Shown here piece by piece: positions 27,401-36,973 of a stretch of 64,000 bases of DNA (its first letter is position 1; each line of letters opens with the position of its first letter). The stretch is from positions 1-64,000 of the forward strand of contig JAZUIF010000040.1 of assembly GCA_045642085.1 (NCBI GenBank). The letters are read 5' to 3'. Below the pieces are notes generated by a model. It saw nothing but the letters and a program-made list of their open reading frames with translations, made no database searches and was not told where the DNA came from. Source of the stretch: UBA1723 sp045642085 (GTDB lineage Bacteria; Bacteroidota; Bacteroidia; Bacteroidales; Paludibacteraceae). The translations under genes were made by a program, and so were the position numbers.

Positions 27401-30400
27401 GACAAGATTGACAAGCGACGCATTACAACTGTCATTGTTCTGATATAGAGAAGGAACGTTGTTTCTGCGATTAAAAACAACCTCTATTCCCTCGCTTTCC
27501 ACAGAATCGCACATGTCATAATATACGCACTTGATATTGACTATATTATTGACTGATCTGTCTTCAATATTATCAATTATATATCCCAAATACAGACTGT
27601 CAACATCATTCTTTTCATAAGAATCCTTTCCATTGACGCTATATTTCCAAGATATTCTTCCGTTTCCATTTGTTCTTCCTCCTTTTGCGGATGTTGTCTT
27701 TACAAATCCAAGCTCGTCATAAGTACAGAACTTATTTGTCTCAGATGTCAAAGACAATTCTCCAGGAACTAACTCGTCATAATGAACCAATGTGATAACG
27801 TTACTGTATCTCACTCTTCCCTTCTCGTTTGTCGCAACACGACGAACGACCAAAGGATCAGTTTCTGACATCGATTTTGCTACAAGGTCATTAATAATAT
27901 CCGCTGGCAAAGATTCTCCTGTTGCTCCATCTATATTACTCCAAACCGCTTTTTCCGATGTGCTACGCTTAAACTGCCAAGAATAAGACCATTTCATAGC
28001 CACATTCTCAGGAGCTATATAATAGCCATTGGCAGTTTTGATATTCAAGATATCCGAATAAGAGTCATTCTGGCAAATGATAGTGTCCAGAATACCGATT
28101 CTTCCTCCTTCCGAAGTCGTTCCATAAGCAAACGGAATCTCGACTGCCTCTCCCAAACAATCGCCACGCTTTGCTTTGGCGTAGATATATGCTCCGTCAG
28201 TGGACATCATTGCAGCCACACTCTCATCCAACACCAAAGAGCAGTATCGGTTTCCATTCATCAAGGTGTCGGTACAAAGCATATCAGAGAACCACACAAG
28301 ATTACTTACCTCTCTATCCTGGCATACAAAGACAATGGAATCGCCAATCTCATATCCTTCCTTGATAGCACCCTTCTCACTGATTCTGTTAGTCATCTCA
28401 GGAGTGAAGGCATAAGAACTTACAGTATCGGCATTCACCGTCTTGTCAAACAAAGTGAAGACAACCTCATTACTTGCCAAAGAAGAACATCCGTCGCTCA
28501 TCACCCTTCTTACAGAGTATGAGCCATCCATGTTATTTGTAAGAGTCGGTATGTAATACTTATCCATTCCAGCATATTCAAATTGCTTAGAAAAGTCATA
28601 AGACTCCTCCTGGATCCATTCGCCCCCATCCTTTGAATATTCATAATATGTCACAAATCCGCCCTTGTGTTTTTTATCATACAACCAAGGACCGATATAG
28701 TTCTTGTAGTCACTCCACAAAGAGAACAAATTATCCTCATTTGTTAAGTTGCCAACTACAGCATCCGGAGCATCACCAATACAATATTGCTTTGTGATAC
28801 CGCCGTTCTCAATCTTAATTGTACCGGCAAACGAGCCATGATCTCCATATAATCCTGACAAGGCGTCACTCACACTCTCCAATGTAGGCACAATATTCAA
28901 GACAAGCGTATCACTTGACAATTTTGTCTCCTTGTCATCCACTTTCACTGTTGTCATTCGGTAGATCTGAACTCTCTTCGCATCTCCGTTTCCGTCATTT
29001 GTCAAAACCTTAGGATACAATCCTGTCGCACCAAGATTTATCTCAGGAGTTGTGACCGCTTTACCCTCACTCATAATAGCCAAAGGTTTGCCTCCGTCAA
29101 CCTTGTAGTACCAAAGGAAAGAACCGGCTCTTGCGTAATCATCACTCAAGATCTGAATGTCGCTTTCTCCACTGCATATCCAATATCCGTTTGGTTTGCT
29201 GTCTTCATCCTCAAAGAAAATGCTTCCTCCGGTCTGATTGTAGACATAAATTTCCATTGGCAGTTTATTCACGCTTCGGCAACCATCCTTCACTGCCTGA
29301 GCATAATAAGTCACCATCATGAAATCATCATCTGTCGGAACTGTCAACGCATCAGACTCAAAAGGAGTTCCGGCAGATGTTCTGCCGTTCTTAAACTCTT
29401 TTGACTCCGACTGCCACCATATATATTCATCATAATCATCATTTGTACCCGTCATTTCCGCCCTGTCGTTGTTGGTAACAACTCGGCTGTAATCAACGTC
29501 GGCAGACAATATGTCAAAGGCATCCCTTACTCCTATAGTCTTTACCTCACTTTCAAGACTTGTCTTACATACTGTATCAGTCACAACTCTCTTGAAGTAA
29601 GTGGTCTTTGTAAGGTTGTAGGCACCTCCAAAGTTTCTTGGTGCGAAGAAAGGCTCCCAATCCTCACCCTTCACAACCTGCTCAAACAACTTTCTGTCCT
29701 CGCTGCTCCACCAAGTGTATGAATATCTGCCACTGCCTCCTTCTGCCAAATATCCCTTTATCGTGTCGATGGCTGTATTGTAACATATCTCCTGAGGAGT
29801 CAGATCTATACCCTTATCTCTCAAAGGAGCGTACACCTCCATTGCGACTTCATTTGACATAACGTACTCACCAGGATATTTGTCCTTATCACAAGAGACC
29901 CAAGCTCGCACTATGATAGATTGTGTCTGATTGGTAATTTCTATTGATTGCAAATAAGACCCTAAATTTGGCATCACATTTCCAAAATCTGCAGTAAACA
30001 ATCCTTGATTATCTCCCGCAACCATCACTGCCCAATCAGCATCCTCGTTCAACTTATACTGCCATGCCACATTATAACTAGACTCATCACCTCCAGATAT
30101 CTGATTCAATGTCATAAATTTCGGAGTCTTATTATTAGGGCAATCTATCGTTTCAACGCTTCTCATCAATACTGGAGTCGCCAACCTCTTATAGATATTG
30201 AAAGAATAATGCAAAGTGTCAGATACACACTCCTCGTTTGATATTTTGGCAAGTTCTGTTCTTAAAACATCTACTTTGTTTTCTCCAAAGTGAAGGGCTT
30301 TTGTAGAAACTCTCTGCGAAGTTCCTCCAAGATCCTCACTTTCTCCCCACCCTACAAACTCATAAGGAGTTGCATGCGTTGATTTTCTGCTGAAATCAAG

Positions 30401-33400
30401 CGTTGTCGGCAATGGCTCGGAAGAAGAGTAAACTTTAGGGCTTGTCATAGCCACGACAGGAAGCTCAATATTCTTCTTGATCTTGACCTGCAGCATATTC
30501 TTACTCTTACTTACTGTTACATTGTCACAATTATCCTTTGCCTCCACCTGGAAATAGAAATTCTCACCTCCGTTCAAGACAAGCGAATCCACACTGACTG
30601 TTATGACTCCTGACTTTGTTGACTCTTTTCCATTCCAAGTTTCAGGAACATCCTTCCATGTGCCTGCGGCACCTGTCGGACTATATTTCCAAGTGAAATC
30701 AACAACGTCCGGATCAAGCTCGCAAGTCATGGTGATTTTCATCTCACTCTCCTTGTTGTTACAGAACTCCACGAAATTCTGCGATGAATACTCACCTCCG
30801 AATTCAATTCTGCCGACTTCGATACCCTTGCTTCCCTTCACAACAAACTCACCACTGCTGACTTTACGCAAAGTTCCGTCGGAATCCTTTCCGCTGAACA
30901 CAACATTATAGACATTTGTTTTTCCTACAGCAGCAGTCGCAGTATATTCAGCGACGGTTGTCTTAGCCACAACGCTGTTGTCCTTGAACCAAGTCCACAG
31001 GTTGTCTGTCATTTTTGTAATATTCTCTCCGGCGAAGGTCATCAAGCTCACATTTGAAACCGCAAGCTCCACCTCCGTTCCGCCACACACTTCTATCTCC
31101 TGGTCCTTTCCGTTACCTGTCAAAGCAGGGACTCCTTCAAAACCGTCGTTCACACCAAAAATCTTTGTGGCTGAACTTGTACAGCTTGACAATACAGATC
31201 CCACACGTCTGACAGTCATTTTTGTATTGTTGTTCGCCTCAAACAAAGTCTCGTCCATTTTAACAGACAATCCTCCAGTAGCCGGATAAACGACCTTTGT
31301 CTCCGTCTCGCTATCACCCAAAGTGTAATACAAAATCTCATCAGGCAAAGCTTCCTCAATAGTAACAGGAACAGAAATAACACCATCCTTGAACTCGTCC
31401 CTTGTGATCACACTCTTTGAAGATGTGATTGTAAAGGCAAGATCCTTCTCCACCTCAACAGCCACCTTCTCGCTCTGAGTCTTATAAATGTCATTGGAAG
31501 GACAGTTGTTATCCTCCGCAATCACATAGAAAGACGTTGTGGCTTTCAATCCGTTCACATCAAAATCCACCGATTTGCCCTTTGACACCTTGTCCGACGA
31601 AACGACATTTCCTGGCATCAAAGTGAAACTATACGATGTCAAACTTCCTCCACCCTCTGATGTCGCAGTAAGTTTTATATCCTCGCCATTACAGATTTTA
31701 GAATTTGAGACCTGCAATGTTGGAACATCGACCTTAGGATAAGTGGAGACAGTCACCTCATCAATTACAGAATAACACTTCTCCTCTCCTATCTTATAGC
31801 TCCATTCTCTCGCCACCTTATAATCGGTGCCGGCTTCAGGGAACTTATACGAAGCTGACGGATTGTTTCCGTTCTTGATATACACTCCGTCAACACTCCA
31901 CTGAAAATCCTTCATCTCGTCATTCAGCGAGGTACTGAACAAAGTGACATCAACGTCAGCACACACTTTTTCGTTTTTGTTACCGTTCGATCCAATCTCT
32001 TTAGGCTGCACCTTATCCAAAATATCCTTATCCTGGATTGTCTTCTTTACTTTTGACGTACATCCTGTTTTTGTGTTCTCTATATCCACAAAATACGTGT
32101 AACTCTGTTTCTTCGCCAACAATATTGTCGCAACTGACTTGTCCGTCTCGTCAGGATATTCCACACTGCTGCCGGATATCGCACATTCAAGATCCTCACC
32201 GGAAGCCTTGACAGTAACCTCCTGTCCCACTATCTTACAAGCACTGACAATCGGTGTCACGTCCATTTGCGGATAAGTCTCCACAGCTACGCCTGTTTTT
32301 GAGTAAACCATGTTTCCGCAATAGTTAACTCCGGAATGTATCACATAGTTTCCTTTTACTTGAAGCGCGTGATCCTTATTGATATCATACTCATCTATCT
32401 CGTTATAATTCTTACCGTCAAAATTATAATAGCCATATTTAGAGATATGAGACGCCTTCATTACTTTTTGCTGATCAATCAAATCCTGATTGACAGACAT
32501 TGACAGATTGACAATATCATCATAACACTTTACGGATTTCGAATTCTCAGCAGTCAGCGTAATTGTCGGAGAAGGCTGAGCAAATGTTGTGACCATCAAT
32601 GACTCGCTGTCATTCGAGTCTATCTCCTCTCCGTTCAGATATGCCTTTACATTTCTTCTGATATATAATTTCTCTCCCTCCTCTATCTCTTTTGTCCAAT
32701 CTCCAAGATAGTATTCGCTGTCCATGAAATGCTTGTCTCCAGACTCGTCTGTGTTCTGCATTTCCTTCCATGACATATTGTCACCGCTGTATTGCCAACT
32801 GAATTTATATGTCATACCACTCTTCTGTACCGGAGCTGAAATATTTGTGTTGTCAAGACGCGGAACTTTTGTTCCAGCACACACATAAATCACCTTGTCG
32901 TAGAACTGGTTTCCTTCAATCTTTTCCCTTTCCACAACCATTACCTTTACAGGTTTGCTCAAACACTTGTACCCGTTTCTTGGCTCTTTATACACATAGA
33001 ATGTTTTTGAAACTATAGGATCATTATATGTGACAAATCTTGTCAATCCTGTTCCGTCATCACTTGCACTATAATAGTAGTTGTGGAGCGACTTGTCATC
33101 ATCAGAGATTTCAAACTTAAACTGACTTCCCTTCAATCCTTGAACAAGGACATACTCCTCTTTAGACACGACATCAGTCTCATAAGAGAAACTTATGTTG
33201 CTACTTAGATTGACGATATTTTGTGCTGAGAATGCGGGAAGCTCATGTACCTCAAGGCATACTTCCTTCTCTATCTTGTTTCCGCAACCATCAGAAAGAC
33301 TGACATTCATGCAATGGTTCTCCTGGACCTTGCCATAACCTCTCTGCTGGTCCACAGAATAATCTTCCCCCTCCTTATCATCAATTTTCCAAGCGTACTT

Positions 33401-35095
33401 GAATCCGTTCTTATCCATTACACCATATAATTTAGGATCTTCACCCTCATACTTGGCAGTGAACAGAACATTATCCAACTCCTCATCGAAACATGCCTCG
33501 TTTGGGGTAACAGACACATTCAAATTATCCTTATCCAAGCTCTTGCTTACACGTACAGTATAATACTTCACAAAACCGCTGTTCTCCGGAACTGTCGCTT
33601 CAATCGCTGCCTCACTTCCAAAGTTTTTGAATTTCACATACTGCTCAAAATAATATGTTCTTTTAGGATCCAAAGCATATATTGGCAAATGAAGACTCGG
33701 ACTATTATCATCATTATTATAGTCAAAGAGTTTGTCACTTCCGATAATATCATTCCCATTCTTGATTACCAATTCATTTTTAGCCGAGTTTCGGTCTGTC
33801 CAATATCTCCATCCGTAGACCGTTCCATAAGTGGATTTGTAATCCTCAAATCCGTTATAGTCACAATAGTTTCCGTGTAACTCTATAAAATCTTCTATAT
33901 CACTAACCTGATCACTTGATGAATAGTCTGCAGTTTTAGGACACACCACTATTTCAGACTTTTCTAATTCAATTCCGTCTAATGAAGGTTCTGGAAGGAC
34001 CTTGAAGTCAATGGTAGTGTTGCTTTTACATATACGATTCTGTTTTTGCGTATTATCTTTTATCACAAGGCGCTCCAATGTGATTTTTTCTCCTGGAGTC
34101 ATTTCATCTCCATAAAACATAACCTTGTTTTCGATTTCTCCATTCAAAGTCGTCTCATCAGAACTTCTGTAAAACACACAATTTTTTCCACAACGCATAT
34201 CTCCAACAGACAACCCATTATATCTTCCGACATTAGAACTTACTGTGATTTCAGTATTAATATTATTAGACTGATATAAGGCATATCCATTTAAAGAATC
34301 GCCATTTATTGGGGGTACATTATCACTGATTTTTATAGTTCCTGCGTCACATCGATTAATGGTTATATAACTCCACTTATTATCCGGTTGACGAATATAG
34401 GCTGTATGATAACCAGAACTACCATCATGTCGATTGCCTCTATATTCCAACTCTACAAAATATACTAATCTGAAATAGATATTTATTGTACCATTGTTAT
34501 TAAATGATGCTAGTGCACCAGAATTTTCCTTTACTCTGTTCCATAAATCATTAGAAATTAAGCCATAAGATTCAGCATCAAACTTATAATATTGATTATA
34601 CTCCCACTCCGATTTATTACAACTATTATTGTTAGGAGAAACTAACAAATCATCAATGCAATACCATGTATTGGAATCATAACTCCATTCAACACTTGTA
34701 GTAAGACATACTTTATGAAACTGAACAGCACTATGATAATGTCCTCCAGAATTTTCACCATAACCCATTATTTCTCCTCTTTTTATAGAGATTTTTTTGT
34801 TTTCATTGGCAAATTCCGATTCTGTATATGTAAGAATCTCAGAATTATTTACTGTTACACTATAACTTACTTTATCCGAATTATCATTTCCGCTCCAATT
34901 ACAAGGAAAATAGAATTTACTTTCGTAACTGTGTCCTTTGTTAAAAACAACATCCCAAAAAGTCACACCTGGAAATTCAGTTCTACTGGAGGAACTTGTT
35001 TTTGTTTTTATACCTCCACTTTGGCATAATTCCACTCCAAAGGCACTAAAACAACAACCTAAAAGGACCAACAATAATATAATAATTTTTCTCAT
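24482..35095 (-). CDS. Giant (~3.5k residue) surface protein with T9SS type A sorting domain
   Basis: 3537 aa from the ATG before RKIIILLLVLLGCCFSAFG (signal peptide); an ATG five codons earlier is equally possible. The body is a chain of Ig-like/SprB-type modules with recurring C-x-G/N-x-x-x-x-L and ...Y.W.Y/Q.S..G.. strands and occasional GG[R/K]-type turns. Near the C-terminus a PKD-like unit (CQKTIRD) precedes the terminal ~80 residues. That segment has VYPTLVSDVVNV, LTDESGRLLY and ISGVYLVVVDDWYSFKILKK, the type A (Por) sorting domain recognised and removed by the T9SS. Likely a cell-surface or secreted adhesin. It follows a PKD-like lipoprotein by 50 bases and is followed by a TraO-like barrel. 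No enzymatic domain recognised. Confidence 0.88.
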   Translation of the reverse strand: MRKIIILLLVLLGCCFSAFGVELCQSGGIKTKTSSSSRTEFPGVTFWDVVFNKGHSYESKFYFPCNWSGNDNSDKVSYSVTVNNSEILTYTESEFANENKKISIKRGEIMGYGENSGGHYHSAVQFHKVCLTTSVEWSYDSNTWYCIDDLLVSPNNNSCNKSEWEYNQYYKFDAESYGLISNDLWNRVKENSGALASFNNNGTINIYFRLVYFVELEYRGNRHDGSSGYHTAYIRQPDNKWSYITINRCDAGTIKISDNVPPINGDSLNGYALYQSNNINTEITVSSNVGRYNGLSVGDMRCGKNCVFYRSSDETTLNGEIENKVMFYGDEMTPGEKITLERLVIKDNTQKQNRICKSNTTIDFKVLPEPSLDGIELEKSEIVVCPKTADYSSSDQVSDIEDFIELHGNYCDYNGFEDYKSTYGTVYGWRYWTDRNSAKNELVIKNGNDIIGSDKLFDYNNDDNSPSLHLPIYALDPKRTYYFEQYVKFKNFGSEAAIEATVPENSGFVKYYTVRVSKSLDKDNLNVSVTPNEACFDEELDNVLFTAKYEGEDPKLYGVMDKNGFKYAWKIDDKEGEDYSVDQQRGYGKVQENHCMNVSLSDGCGNKIEKEVCLEVHELPAFSAQNIVNLSSNISFSYETDVVSKEEYVLVQGLKGSQFKFEISDDDKSLHNYYYSASDDGTGLTRFVTYNDPIVSKTFYVYKEPRNGYKCLSKPVKVMVVEREKIEGNQFYDKVIYVCAGTKVPRLDNTNISAPVQKSGMTYKFSWQYSGDNMSWKEMQNTDESGDKHFMDSEYYLGDWTKEIEEGEKLYIRRNVKAYLNGEEIDSNDSESLMVTTFAQPSPTITLTAENSKSVKCYDDIVNLSMSVNQDLIDQQKVMKASHISKYGYYNFDGKNYNEIDEYDINKDHALQVKGNYVIHSGVNYCGNMVYSKTGVAVETYPQMDVTPIVSACKIVGQEVTVKASGEDLECAISGSSVEYPDETDKSVATILLAKKQSYTYFVDIENTKTGCTSKVKKTIQDKDILDKVQPKEIGSNGNKNEKVCADVDVTLFSTSLNDEMKDFQWSVDGVYIKNGNNPSASYKFPEAGTDYKVAREWSYKIGEEKCYSVIDEVTVSTYPKVDVPTLQVSNSKICNGEDIKLTATSEGGGSLTSYSFTLMPGNVVSSDKVSKGKSVDFDVNGLKATTSFYVIAEDNNCPSNDIYKTQSEKVAVEVEKDLAFTITSSKSVITRDEFKDGVISVPVTIEEALPDEILYYTLGDSETETKVVYPATGGLSVKMDETLFEANNNTKMTVRRVGSVLSSCTSSATKIFGVNDGFEGVPALTGNGKDQEIEVCGGTEVELAVSNVSLMTFAGENITKMTDNLWTWFKDNSVVAKTTVAEYTATAAVGKTNVYNVVFSGKDSDGTLRKVSSGEFVVKGSKGIEVGRIEFGGEYSSQNFVEFCNNKESEMKITMTCELDPDVVDFTWKYSPTGAAGTWKDVPETWNGKESTKSGVITVSVDSLVLNGGENFYFQVEAKDNCDNVTVSKSKNMLQVKIKKNIELPVVAMTSPKVYSSSEPLPTTLDFSRKSTHATPYEFVGWGESEDLGGTSQRVSTKALHFGENKVDVLRTELAKISNEECVSDTLHYSFNIYKRLATPVLMRSVETIDCPNNKTPKFMTLNQISGGDESSYNVAWQYKLNEDADWAVMVAGDNQGLFTADFGNVMPNLGSYLQSIEITNQTQSIIVRAWVSCDKDKYPGEYVMSNEVAMEVYAPLRDKGIDLTPQEICYNTAIDTIKGYLAEGGSGRYSYTWWSSEDRKLFEQVVKGEDWEPFFAPRNFGGAYNLTKTTYFKRVVTDTVCKTSLESEVKTIGVRDAFDILSADVDYSRVVTNNDRAEMTGTNDDYDEYIWWQSESKEFKNGRTSAGTPFESDALTVPTDDDFMMVTYYAQAVKDGCRSVNKLPMEIYVYNQTGGSIFFEDEDSKPNGYWICSGESDIQILSDDYARAGSFLWYYKVDGGKPLAIMSEGKAVTTPEINLGATGLYPKVLTNDGNGDAKRVQIYRMTTVKVDDKETKLSSDTLVLNIVPTLESVSDALSGLYGDHGSFAGTIKIENGGITKQYCIGDAPDAVVGNLTNEDNLFSLWSDYKNYIGPWLYDKKHKGGFVTYYEYSKDGGEWIQEESYDFSKQFEYAGMDKYYIPTLTNNMDGSYSVRRVMSDGCSSLASNEVVFTLFDKTVNADTVSSYAFTPEMTNRISEKGAIKEGYEIGDSIVFVCQDREVSNLVWFSDMLCTDTLMNGNRYCSLVLDESVAAMMSTDGAYIYAKAKRGDCLGEAVEIPFAYGTTSEGGRIGILDTIICQNDSYSDILNIKTANGYYIAPENVAMKWSYSWQFKRSTSEKAVWSNIDGATGESLPADIINDLVAKSMSETDPLVVRRVATNEKGRVRYSNVITLVHYDELVPGELSLTSETNKFCTYDELGFVKTTSAKGGRTNGNGRISWKYSVNGKDSYEKNDVDSLYLGYIIDNIEDRSVNNIVNIKCVYYDMCDSVESEGIEVVFNRRNNVPSLYQNNDSCNASLVNLVVYKENVKKIYTWNAIYIDPLDTTYTEKVIWTSVGDSQLVIRNQMPTSLYGIKSVDDETGCISDYFYFNVDSLPELSQAKPDAPSSICAGSDLKIKGGVPLGGNGSKTFQWQISTTGREDDFADIVDATNEDLVLPSKYMKTPSYFRRIIVDMCDTDTSEIVYVGIREKVSVSPEDLVFDDFKCPNGIFTASVVAEKDTLYASEYWTLGGEKIMEGGKKFQLEGFAGDSMAFSFIHYLTDTNGVTCQSEKIVMMAHNKPSISNADNVISTENFTPCNESLVKIKGKKLGGAYSDQIKYTWFVNDIEQIGNFEPDFRFRANDDMLVKRVANNGCVTDTSNVLHLEGQMVFRYDYEKELALEVVSNVADSSVTMNILGSKKFSEGYYFEGDGEMPNVTSNSILFPYKYDAYKDTILEVYANQTYCVTPYAIKPLRGGVISFDGDMYICVSDDIKPIVATELEGASAAVSYQWQYRNDRTPDFINIEGATNKSYTPSAIDLATTYRRIATDGVYKSISNELTMSIRPLPSVAKIAANIPLEDLKEMGLSYSKNEYYQWIPNSDVMAMSLVDSASNADKTYWQKSYDNIAWILESENTDSMLVKDTVSTVYYRFIAESACGADTSSVVRLLAAKIEPITDAQIDWTNTDTFVCRSSEKNYLKFNLHNTNTNRTQGIINKRYLYSYRAESSADVFVWCNRSFLTEDTLVDSPTVRIFELDENGERQMPSDNVTLFVTRHDTVRGLSVTRSIKLKVNTFDASFAMSIENEPEIKVGENKVNEIKQGNRVRFVPVVSSNVANAEVSYKWVLEEPLNMNYVQIYGGRNGLEGLTSERETPACYYYNGGYYPVSLTVSDGFCQKTIRDTSLYISEATRNFTRAMMMEDDLWDYENNELSPLDYSEERHSVELIDVYPTLVSDVVNVNVKDKMSHKLILTDESGRLLYIASFSEYIQISMNDYISGVYLVVVDDWYSFKILKK

Positions 35096-35145
35096 CTTGA
35101 TTTTTATCACGATTTAACATTAACACCCAAAATTGTCTTTTACAA

Positions 35146-35988
35146 TCACTCCACATTAATTGTTTGACTATACCACATTGACCAAATTCCCATATCATCC
35201 ATACAGCGGTAGTAGACAGTATGTTCTCCTGTTGTCTGGAATGAATGATTGATGCTATTAAACTCAGTTGCTGTTATATACGTTCCTCCATACGCAGCTT
35301 TTCCGGACTGCCAATTACCTCTATCAACCTCTAATCTATTATCCACTATTTTATATGGTGCTATATTACCGTCAATACACCATTCATATTTTGCAATCTT
35401 TCCTCCTCGTTCCGATCGCTTAGACATAGATAATTTATATTCATAGTTATCGGTAAGTTTCTCAACTTTAATAATAGGAGTAACAGGGACAGGACCATAA
35501 ACATTTACCTCTACTGTATACGATTGGTCATTTCCAAACTCATCATAAACTTTAGCATAACCTTTATATGTCGCTAATAAGAAAGCGAGTGAATCACTAT
35601 TGAATAAAACATATTCATCAGAGACATATACATCATAAAGACTTAAATGCAATGCATTATCCTCTCCTATCTCAAAATTTCTTCCTCCTTTTATTGTCAA
35701 CCCTGACAAATTAACAGCGGTCATAGGACAGCTTCCTTTCTTATCTATACCTCTTATGCTTCTTATGCCTACATTTGAAGTATCAGTAAATAAAAATCCC
35801 CTATCATTTCTTACTGTATTAAGATTAATAACTATTTTCCTCAAATCACCCTGCTTGATTGTGTCCAACTTTCCGTTGATGCCAATCTCAATATCAGGGA
35901 ACTCGCTATTCTTCTCAAACCAATCTTCTCTTGTGTCGCAAGAGACCATTCCTAATAATAGGAAAAACAGATTCATTAACTTCTTCAT
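35146..35988 (-). CDS. PKD-like lipoprotein 2
   Basis: 280 aa. Lipobox GMVSC at the end of the signal peptide, followed by DTREDWFEKNSEFPDIEI. The C-terminal third is a PKD-like module (AKYEWCIDG, AYGGTYITATEFNS, HTVYYRCMDDMGIWSMWYSQ). It shares this plan and the CD[S/T]REDWF start with lipoprotein 1, and its last ~23 residues are the same as those of the 85-aa chimeric lipoprotein. It lies directly before the giant type A protein in one operon. Probably a surface lipoprotein; ligand unknown. Confidence 0.7.
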   Translation of the reverse strand: MKKLMNLFFLLLGMVSCDTREDWFEKNSEFPDIEIGINGKLDTIKQGDLRKIVINLNTVRNDRGFLFTDTSNVGIRSIRGIDKKGSCPMTAVNLSGLTIKGGRNFEIGEDNALHLSLYDVYVSDEYVLFNSDSLAFLLATYKGYAKVYDEFGNDQSYTVEVNVYGPVPVTPIIKVEKLTDNYEYKLSMSKRSERGGKIAKYEWCIDGNIAPYKIVDNRLEVDRGNWQSGKAAYGGTYITATEFNSINHSFQTTGEHTVYYRCMDDMGIWSMWYSQTINVE

Positions 35989-36038
35989 ATATAATCAATT
36001 TACTTTTTCTATTTTACCAATATTTACTTTTTTCTATT

Positions 36039-36557
36039 TTACCAATTCACTTTTACTCCAACTGAAAAATCCGGTTTTAGATAATTCATTCCTTTTCCAT
36101 AAATCAAAAACTCTCTTGCCTTAATCACAAAAGAAAGAAAATGCCATGGATAAAATTCAAATGCCAATCCTCCATTTACACCACCAACAACGTGTTTTTC
36201 AGTCCAATCCATAAATTTACATTCCCATTGATCAAAACCAATGTTGCCGCACACATCCAAATTCATATAAAACCAAGTGCATGGTTTCAACACTGCGACT
36301 TCACAACCAGCCCCAAGCAAGAACTGATTAGTGAAATAACTGGCCCAAAATTCCGACTTTTCTCGATCAAACTCTACCAACAAGGCTAGCTTTTCATTTC
36401 TATACAGGTTGTAGAACATTCCTACATTATAATCGTTCATAGTTCCTACTCCCCAACGAAAACCAACGCCCATCTGACCTTTTGTGTGAATAAGCTGGGC
36501 GTTACAACATCCAAAGGCACAGAACAGTGCCAACAAAATCATATATATTCTTTTCAT
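36039..36557 (-). CDS. TraO-like outer-membrane beta-barrel protein, copy A
   Basis: 172 aa with signal peptide (LLALFCAFGCCNAQ). Paralogue of the TraO-like protein downstream of the giant gene: shared HTKGQM start, LALLVEFDREKSEF, NQFLLGAG, FMDWT and the KPDFSVGVKVNW end. It starts two bases after the stop of the chimeric mini-lipoprotein and is followed by lipoprotein 2. Alternating beta-strand pattern and terminal aromatic residue fit an outer-membrane barrel. The two copies flank the type A surface-protein gene within one operon. Confidence 0.65.
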   Translation of the reverse strand: MKRIYMILLALFCAFGCCNAQLIHTKGQMGVGFRWGVGTMNDYNVGMFYNLYRNEKLALLVEFDREKSEFWASYFTNQFLLGAGCEVAVLKPCTWFYMNLDVCGNIGFDQWECKFMDWTEKHVVGGVNGGLAFEFYPWHFLSFVIKAREFLIYGKGMNYLKPDFSVGVKVNW

Positions 36558-36559
36558 GA

Positions 36560-36817
36560 TTACTCCACGTTAATTGTTTGACTATACCACATTGACCAAA
36601 TTCCCATATCATCCATACAGCGGTAGTAGACAGTATGATTTCCATAATAATTTTCATACCAATCTAATTCACACAGTTTGATGATGAACGTAGCACCTTC
36701 TCCTTCTTTTGCGAACCAATCCTCCCTGGAATCGCAGGATGTAAACACAGTCATTGATGCACATACAACAGAAGCAGAGACTAACATCTGCCTCAAGAAA
36801 TTCTTTAACAATTTCAT
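36560..36817 (-). pseudogene. Chimeric 85-aa mini-lipoprotein (deletion derivative)
   Basis: The first ~47 residues (signal peptide, lipobox VFTSC, CDSREDWFAKEGEGATFIIK) are the same as lipoprotein 1. The last ~23 (HTVYYRCMDDMGIWSMWYSQ..) are the same as lipoprotein 2, with about 15 linking residues. The identity holds at DNA level on both sides. The simplest reading is a recombination that deleted the middle of a duplicated lipoprotein gene. The frame is open and it has its own promoter copy, so a short lipoprotein may still be made; it also opens the long operon. Confidence 0.65.
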
Positions 36818-36847
36818 TTTAATTATTTTTTAAGGACGTAAACGTTG

Positions 36848-36877
36848 CAAAATTAGCAAAAAAGTGTTACACAACAA
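36848..36877 (-). promoter_or_regulatory. Promoter of the type A surface operon (copy 1)
   Basis: Minus strand: TTG, 19 bases, TAATTTTG. The surrounding ~55 bases (CGCCAAAAAGTTG... to ...GCAACG) recur upstream of lipoprotein 1, so the promoter was duplicated with the lipoprotein 5' end. Likely start near 36841. Confidence 0.75.
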
Positions 36878-36973
36878 CTTTTTGGCGTTGTAATTATACC
36901 ATTTCAATCCATTTGTCGTTCGTTTTACTTGATAAGAAATTAAATCACAGAAAGTTTTTTTCACTTTCATTTT

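Noticed and set aside
26696..27448. 250-codon plus-strand open frame
   Set aside because: It is antisense to the giant type A gene, has biased composition and no recognisable motif; a shadow frame.
23808..36557. Integrated conjugative element, from TraO-like proteins
   Set aside because: No other tra genes, relaxase, integrase or att repeats; the barrels sit with surface-protein genes instead.
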